This document shows, piece after piece, positions 17,172-26,021 of a DNA stretch of 64,000 nt. This DNA comes from CALXVA01 sp944392465. Its GTDB lineage: Bacteria; Bacillota; Clostridia; TANB77; CAG-508. The number at the start of each line of letters is the position of its first letter. Positions within the stretch are counted from its first letter, which is position 1. The notes under the pieces were generated by a model. That model was not told where the DNA came from. It was given only the letters and a program-made list of their open reading frames with translations, and did not search any database. The position numbers and the translations under genes were made by a program. Location: positions 1,240,001 to 1,304,000 of the forward strand of contig OZ006978.1 of the NCBI GenBank assembly GCA_963931155.1. The letters run 5' to 3'.

Positions 17172-18173
17172 ATGTCAATTAAAATTGGTATTAATGGTTT
17201 TGGAAGAATAGGAAAACTTGCATTCCAAGCAGCATTAAGCAAAGAAGGAGTTGAAGTAGTAGCAATAAATGATCCATTTATTGAAGCAGATTACATGGCT
17301 TACATGGTTAAGTATGATACGGTTCATGGTAGATTTAATGGAAATATATCTGCAGAAGATGGAAAATTAGTAGTAAATGGAAAAGAAATAAAAGTATATA
17401 ATGAAATGGATCCAAAGAATATTCCTTGGGGAACAGAAGGAGTTGAATATGTATTAGAATGTTCAGGAGTATTTACAACAATGGACAAAGCTAAAGCACA
17501 TTTAGAAGCTGGAGCTAAAAAAGTAATTATATCTGCACCATCAAAAGATGCACCTATGTTTGTTATGGGAGTAAACAATGAAACATATACACCAGATATG
17601 GATATTATATCTAATGCATCATGTACAACAAACTGTTTAGCACCACTTGCTAAAGTTATAAATGATAACTTTGGAATTAAAGATGGTTTAATGACAACAG
17701 TTCACTCAACTACTGCAACACAAAAAACAGTTGATGGAGCTTCTAAGAAAGACTGGAGAGGTGGTAGAGCTGCATCAGCAAATATAATACCATCATCTAC
17801 AGGAGCTGCAAAAGCAGTTGGAAAAGTTATTCCAGAATTAAATGGAAAATTAACAGGTATGTCATTTAGAGTACCTACAGTTGATGTTTCAGTTGTTGAT
17901 TTAACATGTAATTTAGCAAAACCTGCAACATATGAAGAAATATGTGATGCAGTTAAAAGAGCTTGTGAAAATGAAATGAAAGGAATAATGGAATATACAG
18001 ATGAAGCAGTTGTTTCTTCAGACTTCATAAGTGATCCACATACATCAATATTTGATGCTTCAGCAGGAATTGCACTAACAGATACATTTGTTAAATTAGT
18101 AGCTTGGTATGATAACGAATGGGGTTATTCAAACAAATTAGTTGATTTAGCTATGTATATTTCAAACAAATAA
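17172..18173 (+). CDS. gapA: Glyceraldehyde-3-phosphate dehydrogenase
   Basis: The 333-residue enzyme oxidises glyceraldehyde 3-phosphate to 1,3-bisphosphoglycerate with NAD+. Seen are the Rossmann start INGFGRIGKLAF, the active-site SNASCTTNCLAPLAKV (catalytic Cys near 151), and HSTTATQ plus WYDNEWGYSNKLVDL. AGGAGG precedes the ATG. A TTGACA at 17092 lies upstream, but the nearby TATAAA is wrongly spaced from it, so the promoter is unresolved. It opens the glycolytic cluster. Confidence 0.97.
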   Translation: MSIKIGINGFGRIGKLAFQAALSKEGVEVVAINDPFIEADYMAYMVKYDTVHGRFNGNISAEDGKLVVNGKEIKVYNEMDPKNIPWGTEGVEYVLECSGVFTTMDKAKAHLEAGAKKVIISAPSKDAPMFVMGVNNETYTPDMDIISNASCTTNCLAPLAKVINDNFGIKDGLMTTVHSTTATQKTVDGASKKDWRGGRAASANIIPSSTGAAKAVGKVIPELNGKLTGMSFRVPTVDVSVVDLTCNLAKPATYEEICDAVKRACENEMKGIMEYTDEAVVSSDFISDPHTSIFDASAGIALTDTFVKLVAWYDNEWGYSNKLVDLAMYISNK

Positions 18174-18194
18174 ATAATAAATTAGGAGAACACT

Positions 18195-18455
18195 ATGGAG
18201 AGAAATGTAAAAATACATGGAGTATATAAACATTTTAAAGGTGACTATTATCTAGTAGAGGATATAGCAAAACATAGTGAATCAAAAGAAAAATATGTTG
18301 TTTACAGACGTCTCTATGGAGATGATAGTTTGTGGATTAGACCAGTTGAGATGTTTCTATCAGAGGTGGATCATAAGAAATATCCAAATGTAAAACAGAA
18401 ATATAGATTTGAATTACAGGAAATAAAAAGCATAGCAAGTAATTTTAAATCATAA
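18195..18455 (+). CDS. DUF1653 family protein
   Basis: The 86-residue protein matches the DUF1653 pattern: GVYKHFKGDYYLVEDIAKHSE, VVYRRLYGDDSLWIRPVEMF and the short acidic end. Family members are small soluble proteins of unknown function, often annotated only by domain. It lies between gapA (21-base gap) and pgk (51-base gap) with AGGAGAA as ribosome binding site, so it is probably cotranscribed with glycolysis genes; a metabolic role is only an inference from this. Confidence 0.8.
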   Translation: MERNVKIHGVYKHFKGDYYLVEDIAKHSESKEKYVVYRRLYGDDSLWIRPVEMFLSEVDHKKYPNVKQKYRFELQEIKSIASNFKS

Positions 18456-18506
18456 TAACAAACAAAAATAAATATAAAAATATTATCTAGAAAGGATTGA
18501 GGCTTA

Positions 18507-19775
18507 ATGAATAAAAAGACAGTTCGTGATGTTGATGTTAAAGGTAAAAAAGTTCTAGTAAGATGCGACTTTAACGTGCCACTAGATGAAAATGGAAGAA
18601 TAACAGATGATACTAGAATAACAGCTGCTTTGCCTACAATACAATATTTAAGAGACCATGGAGCAAAAGTTGTATTATGTTCTCACTTGGGAAGACCTAA
18701 AGGACAAGTTAATGAAAAATACTCATTAAAACCTGTTGCAGATGAATTAACAGATCGTTTATCTACAAATGTTAAATTTGCAAAAGATGTGACAGGTGAA
18801 AGTGCAAAAAGTGTAACAGATAGTTTAGGTGATGGAGACGTTGCACTTCTAGAAAATGTTAGATTTGATCCAAGAGAAGAAAAAAATGATGATACATTAT
18901 CGACAGAACTTGCATCACTTTCAGATGGTATATATGTAAATGATGCTTTTGGTACTGCCCATAGAGCACATAGTTCCACAGAAGGTGTTGCACATCATGT
19001 AGATGAAGCTGTAGCAGGATTTTTAATGGAAAAAGAAATAACATTCTTAAATGGAACATTAGAAAATCCTAAAAAACCATTTGTAGCTATTTTAGGAGGA
19101 GCAAAAGTATCTGATAAAATAGGAGTTATAAATAATTTATTAGATAAAGTTGATGAAATTCTAATAGGCGGAGGAATGGCATATACATTTTTAAAAGCAA
19201 AAGGAGCTTCAATAGGAAATTCACTATGCGAAGAAGATAAAATAGATGAAGCAAAAGAAATAATGAGAAGAGCAGATGAAGCGGGAGTAAAACTTGTACT
19301 TCCAGAAGATACTAGAGTAACTACAGAATTTTCAAATGATACTCCAGATAAAATAGTAGATTCAGACAAAATACCAGACGGATATCAAGGGTTAGATATT
19401 GGACCTAGAACATTTATGAAATTTGCAAATGAATTACATGGAGCAAAAACAATATTATGGAATGGACCTCTTGGAGTTTGTGAGTTTGATAAATATTGTA
19501 TAGGTACAGAAAAAGTTGCAGAAGCAATTGCAGAAGAAAGTGATGCAGTCTCAATAGTTGGAGGAGGAGATTCAGTAGCAGCTATAAAAAAATTAGGCTT
19601 ACAAGATAAGTTTACTCATATTTCTACAGGTGGCGGAGCATCTTTAGAATTATTAGAAGGAAAACAATTACCAGGATTAACTTGCCTAACAGATAAAGAA
19701 GAAAAAACTATTCCAGATGGAAATAATGCAGTAAAACCAAAAGAAAACTCTGATAGAAATGGAATAGAAAAATAA
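18507..19775 (+). CDS. pgk: Phosphoglycerate kinase
   Basis: The 422-residue enzyme makes ATP from 1,3-bisphosphoglycerate. Seen are VLVRCDFNVPLDENGRITDD, SHLGRPKG, LLENVRF, GGAKVSDKIGVI, and the C-terminal GGGDSVAAI and STGGGASLELLEGKQLPG. It is about 25 residues longer than the typical ~395 because of a polar tail (PDGNNAVKPKENSDRNG). AAAGGATTGAGG precedes the ATG. It sits between the DUF1653 gene and tpiA. Confidence 0.97.
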   Translation: MNKKTVRDVDVKGKKVLVRCDFNVPLDENGRITDDTRITAALPTIQYLRDHGAKVVLCSHLGRPKGQVNEKYSLKPVADELTDRLSTNVKFAKDVTGESAKSVTDSLGDGDVALLENVRFDPREEKNDDTLSTELASLSDGIYVNDAFGTAHRAHSSTEGVAHHVDEAVAGFLMEKEITFLNGTLENPKKPFVAILGGAKVSDKIGVINNLLDKVDEILIGGGMAYTFLKAKGASIGNSLCEEDKIDEAKEIMRRADEAGVKLVLPEDTRVTTEFSNDTPDKIVDSDKIPDGYQGLDIGPRTFMKFANELHGAKTILWNGPLGVCEFDKYCIGTEKVAEAIAEESDAVSIVGGGDSVAAIKKLGLQDKFTHISTGGGASLELLEGKQLPGLTCLTDKEEKTIPDGNNAVKPKENSDRNGIEK

Positions 19776-19791
19776 TATAAAGAGAAGTGAT

Positions 19792-19832
19792 TTTCTAGGG
19801 GAGAAATATATATATATTTCTTGCCTAGAAAT
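19792..19832. repeat. Long hairpin in the pgk-tpiA spacer
   Basis: TTTTCTAGGGGAGAAATATA (19792-19811) pairs with TATATATTTCTTGCCTAGAAA (ending 19832), an almost uninterrupted stem of about 18 bp with a mismatch near the middle. No T-run follows. It lies 17 bases after the pgk stop and about 105 bases before tpiA, and may set mRNA processing or be another spacer palindrome. Confidence 0.7.
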
Positions 19833-19937
19833 AACTCTGTAAAAATTATTTATCCTTAAGAAGAGTGAGAATAGTTTAAAAAAATTATTTTGCTACTATG
19901 TACTCCCAAGCCAAGCTTAGAAAGGAATGGATTTAAT

Positions 19938-20690
19938 ATGAGAAGAAAAGTAATTGCAGGCAATTGGAAAATGAATATGCTTCCAAACGAAGCTATAAAA
20001 ATGATTGATGAATTAACACCACTTGTAAAAGATACAGAAAATGAAGTTATTTTATGTGTTCCATATATAGATTTATTTTATAGTTTATTAATAGCTCAAA
20101 ATACAAATATAAAAATAGGTGCACAAAATATGCACTTTGAAGAGTCAGGAGCATATACGGGCGAGGTATCTGGACCAATGCTTAAATCTATTGGAGTAGA
20201 ATATGTTATAATAGGACACTCAGAGAGAAGACAATATTTTGCTGAAACAGATGAAACAGTTAACAAAAAAATAAAATCAGCATTTAAATATGGATTAAAA
20301 CCAATAGTTTGTGTTGGTGAAACATTAGAACAAAGAGAAGCTGGCAAAGCAAATGAAATAGTAACAAATCAAATAGAAAAAGCTTTAGAAGGGTTAACAG
20401 ACAGCCAAGTAATAAACACAATTGTTGCCTATGAGCCAATTTGGGCAATTGGAACAGGAAAAAATGCAACTTCAGAAGATGCAAATGATATGGCAAAAAC
20501 AATTAGAAAAAAAATTGCAGATACATATGGACAAAATGTTGCACAAGAGGTTATAATACAATATGGCGGAAGTGTAAAATCTTCAAATGCCAAAGAATTA
20601 TTTTCAATGTCTGATATAGACGGAGGATTAGTAGGAGGAGCAAGTTTAAAATCAGATGAATTTGCCCAAATTGTAAATTTTAATAATTAG
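19938..20690 (+). CDS. tpiA: Triosephosphate isomerase
   Basis: The 250-residue enzyme interconverts dihydroxyacetone phosphate and glyceraldehyde 3-phosphate. Seen are AGNWKMN (catalytic Lys), VIIGHSERR (catalytic His), AYEPIWAIGTGK (catalytic Glu) and QYGGSVK. An in-frame ATG at 19890 would add 16 unrelated residues; the ATG at 19938 gives MRRKVIAGNWKMN, the family start, behind GAAAGGAATGG. gpmI follows after 41 bases. Confidence 0.97.
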   Translation: MRRKVIAGNWKMNMLPNEAIKMIDELTPLVKDTENEVILCVPYIDLFYSLLIAQNTNIKIGAQNMHFEESGAYTGEVSGPMLKSIGVEYVIIGHSERRQYFAETDETVNKKIKSAFKYGLKPIVCVGETLEQREAGKANEIVTNQIEKALEGLTDSQVINTIVAYEPIWAIGTGKNATSEDANDMAKTIRKKIADTYGQNVAQEVIIQYGGSVKSSNAKELFSMSDIDGGLVGGASLKSDEFAQIVNFNN

Positions 20691-20731
20691 CAATCGATAA
20701 ATTTGTAATAGAAATGGAGAAGATTAAGAAT

Positions 20732-22261
20732 ATGGACAAAAAAGTTACAATGCTAATGATATTAGATGGATTTGGAATAAATGAAAACGAAAAAGGAAAT
20801 GCAGTAAAGTTGGCTAACACACCAAATATTGATAAACTTATGAAAACATGTCCAACAACTAAAATGTACACTAGTGGTCTTAATGTTGGTTTACCAGATG
20901 GACAAATGGGAAATTCAGAAGTTGGTCATACTAATATAGGTGCAGGAAGAATTGTATATCAAGAATTAACAAGGATTACCAAATCAATTGAAGATGGGGA
21001 TTTTTTCAGCAACCCAGAATTAGTAGAAGCGATAGAAAATTGTAAAAAGAATAATTCTAAATTACATATATTAGGATTATTATCTGATGGTGGAGTACAT
21101 AGTCATATACGTCATTTATTTGCAATATTAGAACTTGCAAAAAGAAAAGATTTTGAAAATGTATATGTACATTGTTTTATGGATGGTAGAGATACACCAC
21201 CTACATCTGGTGAAAGCTATATTATGAAGCTAGAAGAAAAAATGAAAGAAAAAGGTGTTGGAAAGATAGCAAGTATCTCGGGTAGATTTTATAGCATGGA
21301 CAGAGATAAAAGGTGGAATAGAATACAAAAAGCCTATGATGCAATTGTTAATGGAGAAGGAATAAAAATGGCATCAGCAGTATCAGCCATAGAAAGTTCA
21401 TACCAAAAAGAAGTATTTGATGAGTTCGTAGAACCAACAGTTATTTGCCAAAACAATGAACCTATAGCAAAAATAGAAAATAATGATTCTGTTGTATTTT
21501 TTAATTTTAGACCAGATAGAGCAAGAGAGCTAACAAGAACTATAGTGGATAAAGATTTTAGCGAATTTGAAACTAAAAAAATGAATTTATACTATGTTTG
21601 TTTTACTCAATATGATGAAACAATGCCAAATGTAGAAATAGCTTTTAAACCAGAAACATTAAAAAATACATTTGGAGAATATATAAGTAAAAAAGGATTA
21701 ACACAATTAAGGATAGCTGAAACTGAAAAGTATGCTCACGTAACATTTTTCTTTAATGGTGGTGAGGAAAAACAATATCCAGGAGAAGACAGAATTTTAG
21801 TCCCTTCACCAAAAGTTGAAACATATGATATGAAACCAGAAATGAGTGCAATAGAAGTAACAGATAAAGTAATAGAAGCGATTAATTCTAGAAAATATAA
21901 TTGTATTATACTTAATTATGCTAATCCAGACATGGTAGGACATACAGGAAATTTAGAAGCAGCAATTAAAGCAGTAGAAACAATAGATGGTTGTGTAGGA
22001 AGAGTGGTAGAAGCAATAAGAAATAATGATGGTGTAATGTTAATTACTGCAGACCATGGAAATGCTGAACAAATGATAGATTACAAAACAGGAGAACCAC
22101 ATACTGCACATACAACTAATCCCGTACCTTTAATATTAGTAGGAAAAGATGATGCAAAATTAAGAGAAGGAAAGCTTGCTGATTTAGCACCAACAATGCT
22201 TGCTATAATGGGATTAGAAAAGCCAGATGAAATGACAGGAGAAAGTATTATAATCGGATAA
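20732..22261 (+). CDS. gpmI: 2,3-bisphosphoglycerate-independent phosphoglycerate mutase
   Basis: The 509-residue manganese enzyme interconverts 3- and 2-phosphoglycerate. Seen are MLMILDGFGINENEKGNAV, the catalytic Ser in GNSEVGHTNIGAGR, SDGGVHSH, HCFMDGRDTPP, FNFRPDRARE and the metal-binding TADHGNAEQM. The ATG at 20732 (MDKKVTML) has GGAGA 11 bases upstream; an ATG at 20714 has no ribosome binding site. It is the fourth glycolytic enzyme of the cluster. Confidence 0.97.
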   Translation: MDKKVTMLMILDGFGINENEKGNAVKLANTPNIDKLMKTCPTTKMYTSGLNVGLPDGQMGNSEVGHTNIGAGRIVYQELTRITKSIEDGDFFSNPELVEAIENCKKNNSKLHILGLLSDGGVHSHIRHLFAILELAKRKDFENVYVHCFMDGRDTPPTSGESYIMKLEEKMKEKGVGKIASISGRFYSMDRDKRWNRIQKAYDAIVNGEGIKMASAVSAIESSYQKEVFDEFVEPTVICQNNEPIAKIENNDSVVFFNFRPDRARELTRTIVDKDFSEFETKKMNLYYVCFTQYDETMPNVEIAFKPETLKNTFGEYISKKGLTQLRIAETEKYAHVTFFFNGGEEKQYPGEDRILVPSPKVETYDMKPEMSAIEVTDKVIEAINSRKYNCIILNYANPDMVGHTGNLEAAIKAVETIDGCVGRVVEAIRNNDGVMLITADHGNAEQMIDYKTGEPHTAHTTNPVPLILVGKDDAKLREGKLADLAPTMLAIMGLEKPDEMTGESIIIG

Positions 22262-22283
22262 GAACTATTAACTGGAGGAATAT

Positions 22284-23087
22284 ATGATAGAAAATTCAGA
22301 GATAAGGAAAGCCTACTCTGAACTACAGAAGCAATTATTTTATCTTATACCTGAAAAATGGGATAGAATATATTTATATGCTTCTGTAGAAGAGAAAATG
22401 CAAGGCTTAGAAACAGGCGAATTATTCTTCTATTATTTCCCAAAAGGAATCTTAAAGAAGAATCCTGTAAATGTTTATGAAATACCAAATAAATTTAATT
22501 TAAATGAAGAAGAGTATATAAAATTAGTTGAACAATTATATAATGAAATAAAAAAAATAAGGGATATTTTCAAAAAATATAACCATAGATTATGGAGTAA
22601 TTTAACTATTCGAATTGAAGGTCTAAAATTTGAAATTGAATATAATTATGAAGATTTAATTTCATCCAATTATTCAAGCATAGATAGACATATAATTTGG
22701 AAATATTTCAATTTGAAATTGCCATTAGAATACTTTACTAGAAAAGAAAAAAAAATAATAGAAAATTATATAAACGAAAATATATACTTTAAACCAGATA
22801 TTGAAACATATACTGAGTCTATATATAAAAATCCAGTAAGAAGAATAGTTGATTATAATAAAGAAAAACAACATGAGCAATTTGTTCAACAAACCGATTT
22901 GCAAACAATGGAAAAATCTGCAAAAGAAGAATTTGAAGAACAAAGAAATACCTATAAAATCAGAGGAAAAAAGAAAATAAAAAGATTATATGAAAAAGAA
23001 CAAGAAAAGAAAAAAACAAAAACATATGTAGAGCAAATTGAAGAACAGAGGGATGCTGTTAAGAGTCAGATTTTAAAGCATCTATAA
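22284..23087 (+). CDS. YezG/DUF600-like immunity-family protein with charged C-terminal tail
   Basis: The first ~165 of 267 residues follow the YezG/DUF600 pattern: LIPEKWDRIYLYASVEE, ELFFYYFPKG, a helical middle, and RLWSNLTIRIEG...FEIEYNYEDL...RHIIWKY. YezG-type proteins are antitoxins or immunity proteins for polymorphic LXG toxins in Firmicutes. The remaining ~90 residues are a Lys/Glu-rich coiled-coil-like tail not typical of that family. No toxin gene is adjacent; it lies 22 bases after gpmI and before eno. Domain call moderately sure, function in this setting unknown. Confidence 0.6.
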   Translation: MIENSEIRKAYSELQKQLFYLIPEKWDRIYLYASVEEKMQGLETGELFFYYFPKGILKKNPVNVYEIPNKFNLNEEEYIKLVEQLYNEIKKIRDIFKKYNHRLWSNLTIRIEGLKFEIEYNYEDLISSNYSSIDRHIIWKYFNLKLPLEYFTRKEKKIIENYINENIYFKPDIETYTESIYKNPVRRIVDYNKEKQHEQFVQQTDLQTMEKSAKEEFEEQRNTYKIRGKKKIKRLYEKEQEKKKTKTYVEQIEEQRDAVKSQILKHL

Positions 23088-23089
23088 AA

Positions 23090-23215
23090 TGTTGTAAAGA
23101 TAATCATCATTTGTCTGCGTTAAATTTATTATTAATTTAATCAACGTACCAAAAGTACGCCTCATAAATTAATAATAAATTATGCCTTGCCAAATAATAA
23201 TTCTCTTTGCAACAT
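23090..23215. repeat. Intergenic nested palindrome, upstream of eno
   Basis: Outer arms ATGTTGTAAAGATAAT (23090) and ATTCTCTTTGCAACAT (ending 23215) pair with two mismatches. Inner arms AATTTATTATTAATTTA and TAAATTAATAATAAATT pair, around a perfect core CGTACCAAAAGTACG (23145-23159). The left motif TCTGCGTTAA and right motif GCCTTGCCAAATAAT hold the same relative places as in the ribosomal spacer copies. No T-run follows. Confidence 0.8.
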
Positions 23216-23245
23216 AAGAGAAAAAATAGAAAGGAAGTTTGTTAA

Positions 23246-24547
23246 ATGAAAGATTATTTAGGAATTGAAAGTGTAAAAGCATTAGAAGTGTTAGATTCAA
23301 GAGGAAATCCAACAGTTCAAGTTGAAGTTATAACAGAAGGAGGATTTTCAGGAGTAGCAATGGTTCCATCTGGAGCATCTACAGGAGCATTTGAAGCTGT
23401 AGAATTACGTGATGGAGATAAAACTAGATACTTAGGTAAAGGTGTTCAAAAAGCAGTTGATAATGTAAATAACATTATTGCTGATAAATTAGAAGGTGAA
23501 AATGTTTATGACCAAGTAAGAATAGATAAATTGCTAATAGACATAGATGGAACAGAAAATAAAGAAAAACTTGGAGCAAATGCTACACTAGGTGTTTCTT
23601 TAGCAGTAGCAAAAGCAGCAGCAGCTTCTTTAGGAATGAGTTTATATAACTACATTGGAGGAGTAAATGCAAAAGAATTGCCAGTTCCAATGATGAATAT
23701 TATGAATGGTGGAAAACATGCTGATAGTGGATTGACAGTACAAGAATTTATGATAATGCCAGTAGGAGCAAAAACATTCAAAGAATGTATGAGAGTTGGT
23801 GTAGAAGTATACCATAACTTAAAATCAGTATTAAAAGAAAAAGGATTATCAACAGGTGTTGGTGATGAAGGAGGATTTGCTCCAAATGTATCTAGTGAAA
23901 AAGAAGCATTAGATTTAATAATGGAAGCAATAAGAAAAGCTGGATATGAACCAGGAAAAGATGTATGTTTAGCTTTAGATTGTGCATCTACAGAAATGTA
24001 TGATGAAGCTAAAAAAGTTGGAAAAGAAGGATACTTATTCTGGAAGACAGGTGAATTCAAAACAAAAGAGCAAATGGTTGACTTTGTAGTTGATTTAGCA
24101 AATAATTATCCAATTATCTCAATAGAAGATGGTTTGGCAGAAGAGGATTGGGAATCTTGGAAATTATTAACAGAAAAAATTGGAGATAAAGTTCAACTTG
24201 TTGGTGATGATTTATTTGTTACAAACATTAAAAGATTACAAAAAGGAATTGATATGGGAGTAGCTAATAGCATATTAATTAAATTAAATCAAATAGGAAC
24301 ACTAACAGAAACATTAGATGCAATAGAACTTGCTCATAAAGCAGGATACACAGCTGTTGTATCACATAGAAGTGGTGAAACTGAAGATACGACACTTGCA
24401 GATGTTGCAGTTGCTACAAATGCAGGACAAATTAAAACTGGTGCACCATGTAGAACTGATAGAGTTGCTAAATATAATAGACTTTTAAATATAGAAGATG
24501 AATTAGGTAATATAGCAATCTTTAGAGGAAGAAAATCAATAAAATAA
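23246..24547 (+). CDS. eno: Enolase
   Basis: The 433-residue enzyme dehydrates 2-phosphoglycerate to phosphoenolpyruvate. Seen are the start IESVKALEVLDSRGNPTVQV, the loop SGASTGAFEAVELRDGD, NGGKHAD, the metal and catalytic GDDLFVTN, the catalytic Lys in LIKLNQIGTLTET, and SHRSGETEDTT. AAAGGAAG precedes the ATG. It ends the glycolytic cluster; tRNA-Gln follows after 68 bases. Confidence 0.98.
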   Translation: MKDYLGIESVKALEVLDSRGNPTVQVEVITEGGFSGVAMVPSGASTGAFEAVELRDGDKTRYLGKGVQKAVDNVNNIIADKLEGENVYDQVRIDKLLIDIDGTENKEKLGANATLGVSLAVAKAAAASLGMSLYNYIGGVNAKELPVPMMNIMNGGKHADSGLTVQEFMIMPVGAKTFKECMRVGVEVYHNLKSVLKEKGLSTGVGDEGGFAPNVSSEKEALDLIMEAIRKAGYEPGKDVCLALDCASTEMYDEAKKVGKEGYLFWKTGEFKTKEQMVDFVVDLANNYPIISIEDGLAEEDWESWKLLTEKIGDKVQLVGDDLFVTNIKRLQKGIDMGVANSILIKLNQIGTLTETLDAIELAHKAGYTAVVSHRSGETEDTTLADVAVATNAGQIKTGAPCRTDRVAKYNRLLNIEDELGNIAIFRGRKSIK

Positions 24548-24615
24548 GATTAATTATATTTAAAATGTAAATAATTCCATTAGGTAGATATATTTTCATA
24601 TATCTACCGATACAT

Positions 24616-24690
24616 TGGGGTATCGCCAAGCGGTAAGGCATCGGACTCTGACTCCGACATTCCTGTGTTCGAATCACAGTACCCCAGCCA
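24616..24690 (+). tRNA. tRNA-Gln (anticodon CUG)
   Basis: A full cloverleaf fits: acceptor TGGGGTA pairs with TACCCCA, D arm GCCAAGCGGTAAGGC, anticodon stem TCGGA/TCCGA with the 7-base loop CTCTGAC (anticodon CTG, reading CAG), and T arm CTGTG-TTCGAAT-CACAG. The 3' CCA is encoded. It is the only tRNA gene seen in the window. Confidence 0.95.
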
Positions 24691-24697
24691 ATATTTT

Positions 24698-24725
24698 AAG
24701 ACCTTAAATTTTAGGTCTTTTTTTA
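24698..24725 (+). terminator. Intrinsic terminator after tRNA-Gln
   Basis: AAGACCT (24698-24704) pairs with AGGTCTT (24713-24719), extended by TTAAA/TTT pairing, and runs into about eight T. Confidence 0.8.
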
Positions 24726-24811
24726 AAACATTTAAAAAAATAATGTAAAATATTGAAAAATATAGTTAGTTATGAAATAATATAAAAAAAGAAAAAAGCG
24801 GGAGGCTTTAA

Positions 24812-25966
24812 ATGGAAAATTTAACAAGAGAAAATGCAGTTAAAGATGACTTTTTTGGCGTAGATTTGGATAGATGCATAGACTATTTAATTAAATGCAG
24901 AGAACAAGGAAAGTCTGTATATATTATGTTTAACGGACAAAAATTATTTTCTTGTGATGCTACAGTAAATAGTATATATATGCAGGTACTAGGAAAAACG
25001 AAAGAAGAATTTGAAAAAGATGAACAAGAATATTTTTCTAGATATAGAGAAGAAATGACAAAAAAGAGAGAAGAAAGTAAAGCAAATAGAGAAAAGTGGA
25101 AGAAAATAGGTTGTAAATATATTTTTCCAGAAAGAGTAGAAGAATGGGAAAAATGTGTTGATATAACAGTAGGTGGAGTATATGGAGGAACAGATTTAGA
25201 AAAGGCAATTACAGCAATGGAAATGTTAGAAAGTGGTACTAGCTTTGAAAATGTTTGCAATTATATTAAAGGAATAAATACTTCGGGAAATAGTGCTTCA
25301 CTAATAAAAACTCTTATATTAAACTTTTCAAAAAAAGGACCGGACTTTTTCGAACATATAGAAGGTGGAATCGATAATATAGATGAAAATACTAGAAGAA
25401 TGATAGAAAGAATACGTAATCAAAATAGAGAATATCAAACAAATGAAGTTTTAGCAAAAAAAGGTTCTGAATGGAGAAAAAGGGCAGAAACTTTTATATA
25501 TCCAGAACGAATGGCAGAATTTGAAAGAATAATGAGGCAAAGAGCAGGAGAAAAATTTAGAGGGGCAGATATAGAGCTAGCTTTAGGAGCTATGGAATTA
25601 TTAGATAAAGGCTTAAGTTTTGAACAAGTAGAAAAATTTATTGGAGATAAATCAAAAACTATCACAGGAGCATCTATGGCTGAGAATATAGTGTTAAGTT
25701 TTTCAAAAAAAGGACCAGAATTTTTTGAGAGTATAAGACCAGGAGAAGCAACAGATTTTGTTGCACAATTAAAAGAAATAAATAGTAAATTGGCAGATAG
25801 ACACAGAGCAGATAGAGGTAAAACAGGGAATGTAAACAGTCCAAGAGAAGAGTTAACATCACTTGTAGCTCAAAAGAGGAGCTTAGAAGCTGAATTAAGA
25901 AGCTTAGAAGCAGAGTTAAACAATTCAAGAGAACAAACAGATAAAACTGAAGGTCAAGAAATATAG
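24812..25966 (+). CDS. Unrecognised protein with two tandem ~100-residue repeats
   Basis: The 384-residue soluble protein contains an internal duplication. A first copy (about 95-190) and a second (about 210-315) share the series W-[RK]-K...FI/FPER-x-EFE, a GG.D.E.A..AMEL/EML block, GxSFE-x-V, and a nearly identical end LSFSKKGPEFFE / LNFSKKGPDFFE. The C-terminus is a leucine/glutamate coiled coil (SLEAELRSLEAELNNS). No enzyme motif or membrane segment is seen. AAAAGCGGGAGG precedes the ATG. I do not recognise the family. Confidence 0.75.
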   Translation: MENLTRENAVKDDFFGVDLDRCIDYLIKCREQGKSVYIMFNGQKLFSCDATVNSIYMQVLGKTKEEFEKDEQEYFSRYREEMTKKREESKANREKWKKIGCKYIFPERVEEWEKCVDITVGGVYGGTDLEKAITAMEMLESGTSFENVCNYIKGINTSGNSASLIKTLILNFSKKGPDFFEHIEGGIDNIDENTRRMIERIRNQNREYQTNEVLAKKGSEWRKRAETFIYPERMAEFERIMRQRAGEKFRGADIELALGAMELLDKGLSFEQVEKFIGDKSKTITGASMAENIVLSFSKKGPEFFESIRPGEATDFVAQLKEINSKLADRHRADRGKTGNVNSPREELTSLVAQKRSLEAELRSLEAELNNSREQTDKTEGQEI

Positions 25967-26021
25967 TAATATAAAAAATAAATCTTGACATAGAGCAAAA
26001 TTGCTCAAATGGAGGTAAACA

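Noticed and set aside
24616..24690. tRNA-Gln as the decoder of CGG
   Set aside because: The anticodon loop is a normal seven bases with CTG, which reads CAG, so this tRNA cannot explain the CGG sites.
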